DNA of 40,546 nucleotides from Streptomyces sp. NRRL F-6131 (GTDB lineage Bacteria; Actinomycetota; Actinomycetes; Streptomycetales; Streptomycetaceae): the NCBI GenBank assembly GCA_000719695.1, contig JOHN01000067.1, forward strand, positions 1 to 40,546, in the 5' to 3' direction. Under the pieces are notes generated by a model. That model did not search any database. It was not told where the DNA came from and saw nothing but the letters and a program-made list of their open reading frames with translations. A program made the position numbers and the translations under genes. This document shows, in pieces, positions 1 through 8,223 of the stretch (position 1 is the stretch's first letter; each line of letters starts with the position of its first letter).

Positions 1-308
1 GTTGGGGTGGTGGGTGGGGTGGTGCTGGGGGTGTTGCCGGTGAGGGCGGTGCGGTGGCGGGCGACGTCGTCGCGGAGGGGCTGGAGCTGCGGGGACTGCG
101 GGAGCACCGTGTCGTAGGCGGCCAGCAGGGTGTCGGTGGCGGTGACGGCGCGCAGGCGGACCGGCTCGTCGGGGTCGGGGCGGTTGTGGTCGCCGGCCGG
201 GCTGCCCGGACTGCCCGGGTCGGGGGTGTCGGTGCAGGCGGTGAGGGTCCCGCCGGCCGTGAGGAACAGGCCGAGGGCCAGGAAGGTCCGTCGGCTGGGC
301 GGCTGCAT
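1..308 (-). CDS. Tat-type lipoprotein, partial (3' end beyond window)
   Basis: Only the first 102 codons are present; the rest lies left of the window. Translation begins MQPPSRRTFLALGLFLTAGG and continues to a lipobox LTAC at about residues 22-25. The SRRTFL stretch before the hydrophobic core fits a twin-arginine export signal, and the cysteine should be lipidated, so the product is probably anchored on the outer face of the membrane. After a Pro/Asp/Gly-rich linker, residues 55-95 look helical (TLLAAYDTVLPQSPQLQPLRDDVARH is the visible core, split here for reading). That pattern resembles ferritin-like DUF4439 proteins, which I recall lying upstream of rimP in Streptomyces, but the resemblance is from memory. 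GGAG lies about 10 bases before the ATG. The gene is divergent from rimP. Confidence 0.7.
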   Translation of the reverse strand, partial: MQPPSRRTFLALGLFLTAGGTLTACTDTPDPGSPGSPAGDHNRPDPDEPVRLRAVTATDTLLAAYDTVLPQSPQLQPLRDDVARHRTALTGNTPSTTPPTTP

Positions 309-613
309 GGGAGTCACTCCGGGGCGTGTACGGGAGGACGGCCTGCCCGCCTGCCCTCGATGGCGTGAATGATTACAGAATCCTCACGCGGATGGGCGTG
401 GATTGCCTCGTCGGTGGGGACGCGCGGGCAGTGTGAGCTTGCTCGCACCGGGTGGGGCGGGTGGGGCGCCGCCGGGGGCGGAATCGGTGGTTGGGCGGTT
501 CACCGGCTAGGCTTTGGGCCGAGCTGCCGCGACCCGGCCGCGCGCCGGAACGGCGCCGGGGGGCGCGGTGCGACCTTCCGACAACAGCAGACGCGGCCGA
601 GGAGTCCACCCGG
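309..613. other. Divergent intergenic region before rimP
   Basis: This 305-bp gap separates the minus-strand lipoprotein start from rimP. It contains a short A/T-richer patch around 365-390. A TAGGCT hexamer at 508-513 would suit a housekeeping -10 element for rimP, but no good TTGACA-like -35 lies 17 bases upstream, so the promoter is only a suggestion. GAGGAG at 599-604 is the rimP ribosome-binding site. I see no RNA gene or credible small protein here. Confidence 0.4.
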
Positions 614-1138
614 ATGAGCACCACCCACATCGACCGGCTGCGTGCGTTGCTGGAGCCGCTGGCCACGCAGGCGGGCCTGGACCTGGAGGACGTCAAGGTC
701 ACCCAGGCGGGCAGCCGCCGCCAGGTGCAGATCGACGTGGACGCCGAGGGCGGCGTGGACCTGGACGCCGTCGCGGAGTTCAGCCGGGTGGTCGGCGAGG
801 CCCTGGACGAGTCGGACGTGATGGGTTCCGGCGCGTACGTGCTGGAGGTCGGTTCGCCGGGCGCCGAGCGTCCGCTGGAGCTGCCGCGGCACTGGATCCG
901 CGCCGAGGGCCGGCTGGCCAAGATCCACCTGGTCGACGGCGGGGAGATCGTCGCCCGGGTGCTGGAGGCCGACGAGGACGGCGCGCTGGTCGAGGTGCAG
1001 CCGGTGAAGGGCCGCGGCCGGCCCAAGGAGCGCCGTCTGGAGTACGGCGAGGTCGCCCGTGCGCGCGTCCAGGTGGAGTTCAACCGCAAGGACGACGAGC
1101 TGCTGCTCGACGAGGGGGACGACGACGGTGCGGAGTGA
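614..1138 (+). CDS. rimP: Ribosome maturation factor RimP
   Basis: The 174-residue product acts in the cytoplasm in assembly of the 30S ribosomal subunit. The N-terminal half (MSTTHIDRLRALLEPLA, then LEDVKV and RQVQIDVDAEGGVDLD) has the alpha-beta pattern of the RimP N-terminal domain. The motif YVLEVGSPGAERPL around residues 76-89 matches the family signature (LEVSSPGxxRPL), followed by the SH3-like C-terminal domain and an acidic tail. I chose ATG 614 because GAGGAG at 599-604 sits at proper spacing and the length fits the family; the reading frame stays open upstream to 452 but without such a site. It heads the nusA-infB type cluster, as in most actinobacteria. Confidence 0.95.
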   Translation: MSTTHIDRLRALLEPLATQAGLDLEDVKVTQAGSRRQVQIDVDAEGGVDLDAVAEFSRVVGEALDESDVMGSGAYVLEVGSPGAERPLELPRHWIRAEGRLAKIHLVDGGEIVARVLEADEDGALVEVQPVKGRGRPKERRLEYGEVARARVQVEFNRKDDELLLDEGDDDGAE

Positions 1139-1160
1139 CGACCTGCGCACCAACCGCACC

Positions 1161-1193
1161 ATGATGAACGTGACGAAAGACGAGGAGGCGTAG
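1161..1193 (+). other. 10-codon mini-ORF overlapping the nusA ribosome-binding site
   Basis: An ATG at 1161 opens a 10-codon frame ([10 protein letters not shown]) that stops at TAG 1191-1193, two bases before the nusA GTG. The nusA ribosome-binding site GAGGAGG (1182-1188) lies inside it. Translation of this frame would place a terminating ribosome on the nusA start, but it has no clear ribosome-binding site of its own, so it may be chance. Confidence 0.3.
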
Positions 1194-1195
1194 CC

Positions 1196-2197
1196 GTGGA
1201 CATCGACATGAGTGCCCTGCGCACGCTGGTCAGCGAGAAGAACATCCCCTTCGGCCTCGTGGTCGAGTCGATCGAGTCGGCCCTCCTCACCGCGTACCAC
1301 CGCACCGAGGGCTCGCGCCGTCGCGCCCGGGTCGAGCTGGACCGCAAGTCCGGCCACGTGACGGTCTGGGCCACCGAGGACGCGTCGGAGCTGGACGAGG
1401 GCGTCGAGCCGAAGGAGTTCGACGACACCCCGAGCGGTTTCGGCCGGATCGCCTCCAGCATCGGCATGCAGGTCATGCTGCAGCGGCTGCGTGACGCGGC
1501 CGACGACCAGACCTTCGGCGAGTACGCCGGTAAGGAGGGCGACATCGTCACCGGTGTCGTCCAGCAGGGCAACGACCCGAAGAACGTGCTGGTCGACATC
1601 GGCAAGCTGGAGGCCATCCTGCCTCCGCAGGAGCAGGTCCCGGGCGAGGACTACCGTCACGGCACCCGGCTGAAGTGCTACGTCGTGGCCGTGCGCCGGG
1701 GTGTCCGCGGGGCGTCGGTGACGCTGTCGCGCACCCACCCCAACCTGGTGCGCAAGCTGTTCGCGCTGGAGGTCCCGGAGATCGCGGACGGCAGCGTGGA
1801 GATCGCCGCGATCGCCCGTGAGGCCGGCCACCGGACGAAGATCGCGGTCTGGTCGCGCCGTCAGGGGCTGAACGCCAAGGGCGCCTGCATCGGCCCGATG
1901 GGTGCCCGGGTGCGCGCCGTGATGGGCGAGCTGCACGGCGAGAAGATCGACATCGTCGACTGGTCGGAGGACCCGCGCGAGATGGTCGCCGCCGCGCTGT
2001 CCCCCGCCCGGGTGACCAGTGTGGAGATCGTCGACCTGGCGCAGCGCTCCGCGCGGGTGATCGTGCCGGACTACCAGCTGTCGCTGGCGATCGGCAAGGA
2101 GGGGCAGAACGCCCGTCTCGCCGCCCGTCTGACGGGGTGGCGGATCGACATCCGGCCGGACACCGAGGGCGGCGAGCAGGAATCCGCGACCCCGTAG
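1196..2197 (+). CDS. nusA: Transcription termination/antitermination factor NusA
   Basis: NusA binds RNA polymerase and nascent RNA and modulates pausing, termination and rRNA antitermination. The 333-residue protein has the actinobacterial layout: an N-terminal polymerase-binding domain ([19 protein letters not shown]) to about residue 110, an S1 domain starting near residue 115 ([11 protein letters not shown]), then two KH domains with the signatures [14 protein letters not shown] and [20 protein letters not shown]. It lacks the long acidic C-terminal repeats found in proteobacterial NusA, as expected for this phylum. GTG 1196 has GAGGAGG at 1182-1188; an ATG at 1208 is a weaker alternative. 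It lies 57 bases after rimP and is probably co-transcribed with it. Confidence 0.96.
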   Translation: MDIDMSALRTLVSEKNIPFGLVVESIESALLTAYHRTEGSRRRARVELDRKSGHVTVWATEDASELDEGVEPKEFDDTPSGFGRIASSIGMQVMLQRLRDAADDQTFGEYAGKEGDIVTGVVQQGNDPKNVLVDIGKLEAILPPQEQVPGEDYRHGTRLKCYVVAVRRGVRGASVTLSRTHPNLVRKLFALEVPEIADGSVEIAAIAREAGHRTKIAVWSRRQGLNAKGACIGPMGARVRAVMGELHGEKIDIVDWSEDPREMVAAALSPARVTSVEIVDLAQRSARVIVPDYQLSLAIGKEGQNARLAARLTGWRIDIRPDTEGGEQESATP

Positions 2198-2273
2198 TCG
2201 TTGTTGTCCGACCGTCCCGTCGTTCCCCCCCAGGATCGGCGGGGCGGCGCCATGTCCCTTCGGAGGGGTAGAC

Positions 2274-2570
2274 TTGCCTTCGTCTGGCCGGACGCACGTC
2301 CGAGCACGCCCGGAACGCACCTGCGTGGGCTGCCGCAAGCGCGCGGCCAAGCACCAGCTGTTTCGTGTCACGGCGGTCGAGGGCGTCTGCGTCCCTGATC
2401 CCCGTGGCGCACTGCCGGGCCGGGGCGCACATCTGCACCCCGATCCGGCCTGCCTCGACCTCGCGGTCCGCCGACGGGCGTTCCCCCGGGCCTTCCGGCT
2501 CCAGGGCGCGCTCGACACCGGGCGGCTCCGCGAGTACATCGAGCAGCGGGTGAGCGAGAGCTCCCCGTGA
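2274..2570 (+). CDS. ylxR: YlxR-family RNA-binding protein (DUF448)
   Basis: This is a 98-residue basic protein of the YlxR family, encoded between nusA and infB in most Gram-positive bacteria. The family hallmark RTCVGCR is at about residues 15-21, followed by FRV, DPRG, PGRGAHLHPDPACLDLAV and the basic RRRAFPRAFR stretch that forms the RNA-binding face. YlxR proteins are thought to bind RNA, and one in Bacillus has been linked to RNase P, but the role in actinobacteria is less clear. I assign TTG 2274 as start because GGAGGGG at 2262-2268 is well placed and no in-frame ATG or GTG precedes the conserved motif. A CCGCCGC/GCGGCGG hairpin (2575-2592) follows the stop. Confidence 0.9.
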   Translation: MPSSGRTHVRARPERTCVGCRKRAAKHQLFRVTAVEGVCVPDPRGALPGRGAHLHPDPACLDLAVRRRAFPRAFRLQGALDTGRLREYIEQRVSESSP

Positions 2571-2782
2571 CGGCCCGCCGCTCGCGCGGCGGAGAACCAC
2601 CGCACCAAGCACGGCGCGCGGGCGACCGCACGCCGTGCCACCAGTCAGGTACCTCGCGATGTGGAAGTAGGTCGAGATTGCGATGAGCACTCGATGAGTA
2701 CGCGATGAGTACGCGATGGGTACGCCCATGAAGTAGCGACAGTCCGGCGGACGAGACCCCCGGACTCATGAACAGGAGTGAA
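2571..2782 (+). promoter_or_regulatory. infB leader: hairpins, 11-bp tandem repeat and mini-ORFs
   Basis: The 212-bp ylxR-infB gap is structured. A 7-bp GC stem with a TCGC loop lies at 2575-2592, and GCACGGCG (2609-2616) can pair with CGCCGTGC (2631-2638). Next come four 11-bp repeats at 2682-2725. Finally AGTCCGG (2741-2747) can pair with CCGGACT (2760-2766), just ahead of the infB ribosome-binding site AGGAG at 2774-2778. Five tiny ATG frames lie between 2659 and 2736 (MWK, MSTR, MSTR, MSTRWVRP and MGTPMK). The arrangement suggests control of infB translation, but that is inference. Confidence 0.5.
2682..2725 (+). repeat. Four 11-bp direct repeats (GATGAGTACGC type) upstream of infB
   Basis: Units are GATGAGCACTC (2682-2692), GATGAGTACGC (2693-2703), GATGAGTACGC (2704-2714) and GATGGGTACGC (2715-2725). 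Because 11 is not a multiple of three, each unit opens an ATG in a new frame. The first two frames read MSTR and stop in the next unit, where TGA overlaps ATG as ATGA (2694-2697 and 2705-2708). Confidence 0.9.
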
Positions 2783-5700
2783 GTGGCTAAGGTCCGGGTT
2801 TACGAACTCGCCAAGGAGCTCGGTTTGGAGAGCAAGGCCGTGATGGCCAAGCTCACCGAGCTGGGTGAGTTCGTCCGTTCGGCGTCCTCGACCATCGAGG
2901 CGCCGGTCGTACGCAAGTTGACTGACGCGCTTGGCGTTGCCCCCACCGGTGGTGGCTCCGCTGCCAAGCCGGGCCCGCGGAAGCCCGCGGCGCCCCAGCC
3001 CGCGGCCGGTTCGGCCGCGGGTGCACCCAAGCCGGGTGCCCCGACCCCGGGTCCGCGCCCTGCCGCGGCCCCCGGTCCCCGTCCGACCCCCGCGGCCGCC
3101 GCCCCGGCGGCGCCGGCCGCCCCCGCCGCGCCCAGGACGGGTGCGCCGACGCCGGGTCCGCGCCCGGCGCCGCGCCCCGCCGCGGCCCCGGCCGCTCCGG
3201 CGGCCGAGTTCTCCTCGCCGGCCCCGGTGGCCGGCGAGACCCAGGCCGAGCGTCCGGCCGCGCCGGCGCCGCAGGCCTCGCGTCCGGCCGGTCCCGCCGC
3301 CGGTGGTGCCCGTCCGGGCCCGCGTCCGGCCGGTCCGCGTCCGGGCAACAACCCGTTCACCTCGGGCAGTGCCACCGGCATGGCCCGCCCCGGTGACCGC
3401 CGTGCCGGCGCGCCGGGCGGCGGCCGTCCGGGTGCCCCGGCCGGCCAGGGCGGCGACCGTCCGCGTCCGGCGGGCGACCGTCCGCGTCCGGGCGGTCAGG
3501 GTGCTCCGGGTGCGGGTGCCCCGCGTCCGGGTGGCGACCGTCCGCGTCCGGGTGGCCAGGGTGCCCCCGGTGCCGGTGCCCCCCGTCCGGGTGGTGCCCC
3601 GCGTCCGGGTGGCGACCGTCCGCGTCCGGGTGGCCAGGGTGCCCCCGGTGCCGGTGGCCCGGGTGCCGGTGCTCCGCGTTCCGACGGCATGCCGCGTCCG
3701 GCCGGCCCGCGTCCGACCCCGTCGGGCATGCCGCGTCCGAACCCGGGCATGATGCCGCAGCGTCCGGCCGGTCCGGGCCCGCGTCCGGGTCCGGGTGGCC
3801 GTGGTCCGGGTGGCCCCGGTGGCCGTCCGGGTGGTCCGGGTGCCGGTGGCGCCCGTCCGGGCTTCCAGGGTCGTCCGGCCGGTCCGGGCTCGCGTCCGGC
3901 CGGTGGCGGCGGCTTCGGCGGTCCGCGTCCGGGTGGCGGTGCTCCCGGTGGTGGCGGCGGCTTCGGTCCCCGTCCCGGTGGCTTCGGCGGCCGTCCCGGT
4001 GGCCCGGGTGCCCGTGGTGGCACGCAGGGTGCCTTCGGTCGCGGTCCCGGTGGCCGTCCGGCCCGTGGTCGCAAGTCGAAGCGGGCGAAGCGCCAGGAGT
4101 ACGAGGCCATGCAGGCCCCGTCCGTCGGCGGTGTGATGCTGCCCCGCGGCAACGGCCAGACCGTTCGCCTGTCGAGCGGCGCCTCGCTGATGGACTTCGC
4201 GGAGAAGATCAACGCCAACCCGGCCGCGCTCGTCTCCGTCATGTTCAACCTGGGCGAGATGGTCACCGCGACGCAGTCGGTTTCCGACGCGACGCTGCAG
4301 CTGCTGGCCGACGAGATGGGCTTCCAGCTCGAGATCGTCAGCCGGGACGACGAGGACCGCGAGCTGCTGGAGTCGTTCGACATCGACTTCGGCGCCAACG
4401 AGGGCGACGAGGACCAGCTGGCCCCGCGCCCGCCGGTCGTCACCGTCATGGGTCACGTCGACCACGGTAAGACCCGCCTGCTGGACGCCATCCGCAAGTC
4501 CAACGTGGTGGCCGGCGAGGCCGGTGGCATCACCCAGCACATCGGTGCCTACCAGGTGGCGACGACGGTGAACGGCGAAGAGCGCCCGATCACCTTCCTC
4601 GACACCCCGGGTCACGAGGCGTTCTCCGCCATGCGTGCCCGTGGTGCCAAGTCCACCGACATCGCGATCCTGGTGGTCGCGGCCAACGACGGTGTCATGC
4701 CGCAGACGGTCGAGGCGCTGAACCACGCCAAGGCCGCGGGTGTGCCGATCGTGGTCGCCGTCAACAAGATCGACGTCGAGGGCGCCGACCCGACCAAGGT
4801 CCGCGGTCAGCTGACCGAGTTCGGTCTGGTGGCCGAGGAGTACGGCGGCGACACCATGTTCGTCGACATCTCCGCGCGCCAGGGTCTGAACATCGACCAG
4901 CTGCTGGAGGCCGTGGTCCTGACCGCGGACGCCTCGCTCGACCTGCGGGCCAACCCGGAGCAGGACGCGCAGGGCATCGCCATCGAGGCCCACCTCGACA
5001 AGGGCCGCGGCGCCATGGCGACCGTGCTCGTGCAGCGCGGTACCCTCCGCGTCGGCGACTCGATCGTGGTCGGCGACGCCTACGGTCGCGTCCGCGCGAT
5101 GCTGGACGAGAACGGCAACAGCCTCAGCGAGGCCGGCCCGTCCCGCCCGGTGCTGCTGCTCGGTCTGACCTCGGTGCCCCGCGCCGGCGACAGCTTCATC
5201 GTCGTCGACGAGGACCGCACCGCCCGCCAGATCGCCGAGAAGCGCTCGGCCCGCGACCGCAACGCCGCCTTCGCGCAGCGTCGGGTCCGGGTGTCCCTGG
5301 AGGACCTGGACAAGGCCATCGCCGCCGGCTCCATCGAGCAGCTCAACCTCATCATCAAGGGTGACGTCTCCGGTTCCGTCGAAGCCCTCGAGGACGCCCT
5401 CGTCAAGCTCGACGTGGGCGAGGAGGTCGAGCTCCGGGTCCTGCACCGCGGTGTGGGTGCCATCACCGAGTCCGACGTGGACCTGGCGATGGGCTCGGAC
5501 GCCATCATCATCGGCTTCAACGTGCGCGCGGAGGGTCGTGCGCGCGCCGCGGCCGACAAGGAAGGCGTGGACGTCCGGTACTACTCGGTCATCTACCAGG
5601 CGATCGAGGAGATCGAGAACGCCCTCAAGGGCATGCTCAAGCCGGAGTACGAGGAGGTTCGCCTCGGCTCCGCGGAGATCCGCGAGGTGTTCCGCTCCTC

Positions 5701-5950
5701 CAAGTTCGGCAACATCGCCGGTGTCCTGGTCCGCGAGGGCCTGCTGCGCCGCAACGCCAAGGCCCGCCTCATCCGCGACGGCAAGGTCGTGGCGGAGAGC
5801 CTCACCATCGAGGGTCTGCGCCGCTTCAAGGACGACGCGACCGAGGTCCGCGAGGGCTTCGAGGCCGGTGTGACCCTGGGGTCGTTCAACGACATCAAGG
5901 TCGAGGACGTCATCGAGACCTACGAGATGCGCGAGAAGCCGCGCGCGTAA
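2783..5950 (+). CDS. infB: Translation initiation factor IF-2
   Basis: IF-2 is the GTPase that brings initiator fMet-tRNA to the 30S subunit and promotes 50S joining. From GTG 2783 the protein is 1055 residues. Order: an N-terminal helical domain ([17 protein letters not shown]), a roughly 380-residue Pro/Gly/Arg/Ala linker, a second conserved N-terminal domain ([16 protein letters not shown]), then the G domain with GHVDHGKT near residue 557, DTPGHEA, NKID and SAR, followed by beta-barrel domain II, domain III and the C2 domain that binds fMet. GTG 2783 has AGGAG at 2774-2778 and begins the family sequence [15 protein letters not shown] 2768 would add five residues but lacks a good site. The linker contains a 60-nt tandem repeat. 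A strong hairpin follows. Confidence 0.96.
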   Translation: MAKVRVYELAKELGLESKAVMAKLTELGEFVRSASSTIEAPVVRKLTDALGVAPTGGGSAAKPGPRKPAAPQPAAGSAAGAPKPGAPTPGPRPAAAPGPRPTPAAAAPAAPAAPAAPRTGAPTPGPRPAPRPAAAPAAPAAEFSSPAPVAGETQAERPAAPAPQASRPAGPAAGGARPGPRPAGPRPGNNPFTSGSATGMARPGDRRAGAPGGGRPGAPAGQGGDRPRPAGDRPRPGGQGAPGAGAPRPGGDRPRPGGQGAPGAGAPRPGGAPRPGGDRPRPGGQGAPGAGGPGAGAPRSDGMPRPAGPRPTPSGMPRPNPGMMPQRPAGPGPRPGPGGRGPGGPGGRPGGPGAGGARPGFQGRPAGPGSRPAGGGGFGGPRPGGGAPGGGGGFGPRPGGFGGRPGGPGARGGTQGAFGRGPGGRPARGRKSKRAKRQEYEAMQAPSVGGVMLPRGNGQTVRLSSGASLMDFAEKINANPAALVSVMFNLGEMVTATQSVSDATLQLLADEMGFQLEIVSRDDEDRELLESFDIDFGANEGDEDQLAPRPPVVTVMGHVDHGKTRLLDAIRKSNVVAGEAGGITQHIGAYQVATTVNGEERPITFLDTPGHEAFSAMRARGAKSTDIAILVVAANDGVMPQTVEALNHAKAAGVPIVVAVNKIDVEGADPTKVRGQLTEFGLVAEEYGGDTMFVDISARQGLNIDQLLEAVVLTADASLDLRANPEQDAQGIAIEAHLDKGRGAMATVLVQRGTLRVGDSIVVGDAYGRVRAMLDENGNSLSEAGPSRPVLLLGLTSVPRAGDSFIVVDEDRTARQIAEKRSARDRNAAFAQRRVRVSLEDLDKAIAAGSIEQLNLIIKGDVSGSVEALEDALVKLDVGEEVELRVLHRGVGAITESDVDLAMGSDAIIIGFNVRAEGRARAAADKEGVDVRYYSVIYQAIEEIENALKGMLKPEYEEVRLGSAEIREVFRSSKFGNIAGVLVREGLLRRNAKARLIRDGKVVAESLTIEGLRRFKDDATEVREGFEAGVTLGSFNDIKVEDVIETYEMREKPRA
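3473..3664 (+). repeat. 60-nt tandem repeat inside the infB linker
   Basis: A 20-residue unit beginning [15 protein letters not shown] is encoded at 3473-3532 and 3533-3592. After an 18-nt insert encoding GAPRPG, it recurs partly from 3611 to about 3664. Copies stay in frame and differ mainly by synonymous bases. Unequal exchange here would change linker length without harming the G domain. Confidence 0.85.
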
Positions 5951-5963
5951 GCGAGTGGCTGCC

Positions 5964-6002
5964 GGGGCCGGTCGACGGGTGGTATTTCCGTCGACCGGCC
6001 CC
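5964..6002 (+). terminator. Hairpin terminator after infB
   Basis: A perfect 15-bp stem (5964-5978 with 5988-6002, arm GGGGCCGGTCGACGG) encloses a 9-base loop, starting 13 bases after the infB stop. No T-tract follows, which is usual for streptomycete terminators. It may only partly block read-through to the next gene. Confidence 0.75.
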
Positions 6003-6085
6003 GGTCCTGCTGTGTAGGGTCCGGGGAGCGGTCCGGTTCCGGGTCGCTCCCCGAGGCCTTCCAGGTCGGCTCTGACCTGTCACAC

Positions 6086-6382
6086 ATGTTCGTGGGAACA
6101 CTCACCTTCGACCTGCTGTTGGGCGACGTCCACTCGCTCAAGGAGAAGCGGTCGATCGTGCGGCCCATCGTGGCCGAACTGCAGCGCAAGTACAGCGTGT
6201 GCGCTGCCGAGACCGGGAACCAGGATCTGCACCGCCGGGCCGAGATCGGCCTCGCGGTGGTGGCCGGCGAAGCCGGGTACGTCACCGAGGTCCTGGACAG
6301 CTGTGAGCGGTTGGTCGCCGGCCGCCCCGAGGTTCAGCTGCTCTCCGCCAGGAGGCGCTACCACAACGACGACGACGAATGA
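6086..6382 (+). CDS. YlxP-like DUF503 family protein
   Basis: This is a 98-residue small cytoplasmic protein of the DUF503/YlxP family, which lies between infB and rbfA in many Gram-positive genomes and is suspected to take part in ribosome or RNA metabolism; no biochemical role is firmly known to me. Family features are visible: MFVGTLTFDLLLGDVHSLKEKR at the start, RPIVAELQRKYSV, ETGNQDLHRRAEIGLAVVAGE and a closing VLDSCERLVAGRPEVQLLSARRRY. The tail is acidic (HNDDDE). ATG 6086 matches the family N-terminus exactly, yet no ribosome-binding site can be seen in the 20 bases before it. It sits after the infB terminator and 153 bases before rbfA. Confidence 0.88.
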   Translation: MFVGTLTFDLLLGDVHSLKEKRSIVRPIVAELQRKYSVCAAETGNQDLHRRAEIGLAVVAGEAGYVTEVLDSCERLVAGRPEVQLLSARRRYHNDDDE

Positions 6383-6535
6383 GGACTGTGGAGCCGGTCG
6401 GCGCGAGTCGCCGTTCTCACACAGATCAGGACCGAGAGCGCCCACAAGGCTGGGCGCGGGCCGGTACTTTGGGGCAGGGGCCCCGAAGGGCGCGCAGCAC
6501 GCCCGAGTACCCGGCCCACTGCACGAGGAGGCAAC

Positions 6536-6979
6536 GTGACCGACACCGCAAGGGCGCGCAAGCTCGCCGACCGCATCCAGGTGGTCGTCGCCCAGACCCT
6601 GGAGCGCCGGATCAAGGACCCGCGTCTCGGGTTCGTGACCATCACCGACGCCCGGGTGACCGGGGACCTGCGCGAGGCCACCGTCTTCTACACGGTCTTC
6701 GGCGACGACACCGAGCGTGAGGCCACGGCCGCCGCGCTGGAGAGTGCCAAGGGTGTGCTCCGCTCCGAGGTCGGCAAGCAGACCGGGGTGCGCTTCACCC
6801 CGACGCTGACCTTCGTCGCGGACGCCCTGCCGGAGAACGCCCGGAACATCGACGACCTGCTCGACCGGGCCCGGGCCATCGACGCGGCGGTGCGCACCAC
6901 CGCCGCGGGCGCGGCCTACGCCGGCGACGCGGACCCGTACAAGGTTCCGGCGTCCGAGCGTGACGACGAGGACGAGTAG
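6536..6979 (+). CDS. rbfA: Ribosome-binding factor A
   Basis: RbfA is a small KH-fold protein that helps mature the 5' end of 16S rRNA in the 30S subunit and is important for growth in the cold. The 147-residue product shows the family blocks [30 protein letters not shown], the central VFYTVFGDD strand and the C-terminal [26 protein letters not shown]. An extra 35-residue tail, acidic at its end (ERDDEDE), follows, as is common in actinobacteria. GTG 6536 has GAGGAGG at 6525-6531. The next gene starts only two bases after the stop, so the two are surely co-translated or at least co-transcribed. Confidence 0.95.
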   Translation: MTDTARARKLADRIQVVVAQTLERRIKDPRLGFVTITDARVTGDLREATVFYTVFGDDTEREATAAALESAKGVLRSEVGKQTGVRFTPTLTFVADALPENARNIDDLLDRARAIDAAVRTTAAGAAYAGDADPYKVPASERDDEDE

Positions 6980-6981
6980 TC

Positions 6982-8094
6982 ATGGCGGGTGAGCCGGCGG
7001 CGGCCGGTTCGGCAGCCGGGACCGGTTCGACCACGGGGGCGTCCTCCACCGACACGGTGGAGGACGCCCTCGCGGTGCTTCCGGGGCCGCGCGCCGAGGA
7101 GAGCGGTTTCGAGCTGGTCTGGCAGCAGGTGGTCGCGGAGATCGGGCGGGCCCGCTCGATCGACCTGATCTGTCACATCTGCCCGGACGGCGACGCGCTC
7201 GGCTCCGCGCTGGCGGCCGCGCTGGCCCTGCGCGGGCTCGGCAAGGAGGTCCGGGTCTCGTTCGGCGACGACCCGCAGATCGTCCCCGAGTCGCTGGCCT
7301 TCCTGCCCGGGCAGGAGCTGATCGTGCCGGCCGCGGAGGTGCCCGACACCCCCGAGCTGGTGCTCTGCTTCGACGTCGCCGCGGAGAGCCGGCTGGGCCT
7401 GCTGCACGACAAGGCGTTCGCCGCGCCGGTGCTGGTGGTCCTCGACCACCACGCCTCCAACCCCGGCTTCGGCACCCACCAGCTGATCGACCCGGGTGCC
7501 CCGGCGACCGCCGTCCTGGTGGACGAGCTGCTGCGCCGGCTCGGCGTCGAGCTGGACCAGTCCCTGGCCACCTGCCTCTACACGGGGGTCGCCACCGACA
7601 CCGGCTCGTTCCGGTACCGGGCGACCACGCCGGCCACCCACGAGCTGGCCGGCCGGCTGCTGGCCACCGGCATCCGGCACGACCTCATCTCGCGGCAGCT
7701 GTGGGACACCTCGTCGTTCGGCTACCTCAAGGTGCTGGCCGGCGCGCTCGACCGGGCCGTCTACGAGCCGGACGCGGCGGGCGGGCTGGGTCTGGTGTGG
7801 ACCTGGGTGCCGTACCAGGACCTGGTGCTGTTCAGCGTGACCGTCGAGGAGATCGAGGGCCTGATCGACATCCTGCGCCGCCCGGCCGAGGCCGAGGTCG
7901 CGCTGGTGCTCAAGCAGGACCCGGACGGCACCCTGCGCGGCTCCTCGCGGTCCAAGGGCGCGGTGGACGTCGCGGCCGCCTGCGCGGAGCTGGGCGGCGG
8001 CGGCCACGTCTACGCGGCCGGGTTCTCCGCCCGGGAGGACGTGGACGTGGTGGTGGAGCGGTTCCGCGCCGCGCTGCGGGCCCCGCGGGACTGA
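6982..8094 (+). CDS. DHH/DHHA1 phosphoesterase, NrnA-like (oligoribonuclease / pAp phosphatase)
   Basis: The 370-residue protein belongs to the DHH superfamily of metal-dependent phosphoesterases. NrnA members degrade very short RNAs (nanoRNA) and often hydrolyse 3'-phosphoadenosine 5'-phosphate. Motif I is HICPDGDALGS (His65, Asp69, Asp71), motif II is CFDVA, motif III is DHHASN at Asp155-His156-His157, and the DHHA1 substrate-binding loop appears as GGGGHVYAAGF near the C-terminus. All metal ligands look intact. The first 45 residues (Gly/Ala/Ser/Thr-rich) are low complexity and precede the catalytic core. ATG 6982 follows the rbfA stop by two bases. Its place beside rbfA and truB is common in Gram-positive bacteria. 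NrnA activity is inferred from the family. Confidence 0.9.
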   Translation: MAGEPAAAGSAAGTGSTTGASSTDTVEDALAVLPGPRAEESGFELVWQQVVAEIGRARSIDLICHICPDGDALGSALAAALALRGLGKEVRVSFGDDPQIVPESLAFLPGQELIVPAAEVPDTPELVLCFDVAAESRLGLLHDKAFAAPVLVVLDHHASNPGFGTHQLIDPGAPATAVLVDELLRRLGVELDQSLATCLYTGVATDTGSFRYRATTPATHELAGRLLATGIRHDLISRQLWDTSSFGYLKVLAGALDRAVYEPDAAGGLGLVWTWVPYQDLVLFSVTVEEIEGLIDILRRPAEAEVALVLKQDPDGTLRGSSRSKGAVDVAAACAELGGGGHVYAAGFSAREDVDVVVERFRAALRAPRD

Positions 8095-8223
8095 CCGGGA
8101 CCGACCGGGACGGACCTGTCGGCGGCGTCCGGCCCGTGCTGCGTGGTCGGCGGGGCCGTGCGGTCGGTAGGTTGGCAGCCAGCGGTTGATCGTTTTGTAC
8201 AGAGCTTTGACAGAAAGAACTTG
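8095..8223 (+). other. Short gap before truB with an A/T-richer stretch
   Basis: This 129-bp gap begins with a small direct repeat (GACCGGGAC, twice near 8094-8111). Bases 8186-8223 are much richer in A and T than the surroundings (for example TTGATCGTTTTGTACAGAG). That stretch may hold a promoter or simply reduce structure at the truB start, which has only a weak ribosome-binding site. Confidence 0.4.

Noticed and set aside
2768..2782. ATG 2768 as the infB start
   Set aside because: It adds MNRSE ahead of the conserved [11 protein letters not shown] and lacks a ribosome-binding site, whereas AGGAG at 2774-2778 serves GTG 2783.
3473..3664. CRISPR-like repeats in infB
   Set aside because: The units are adjacent, in frame and code for a Gly/Pro/Arg linker. 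There are no unique spacers and no cas genes in the window.
2645..5446. A 933-codon minus-strand frame opposite infB
   Set aside because: It is a low-complexity Thr/Arg/Gly shadow of the IF-2 linker. Several other long antisense frames (for example opposite pnp, eccC and RNase J) were dismissed for the same reason.
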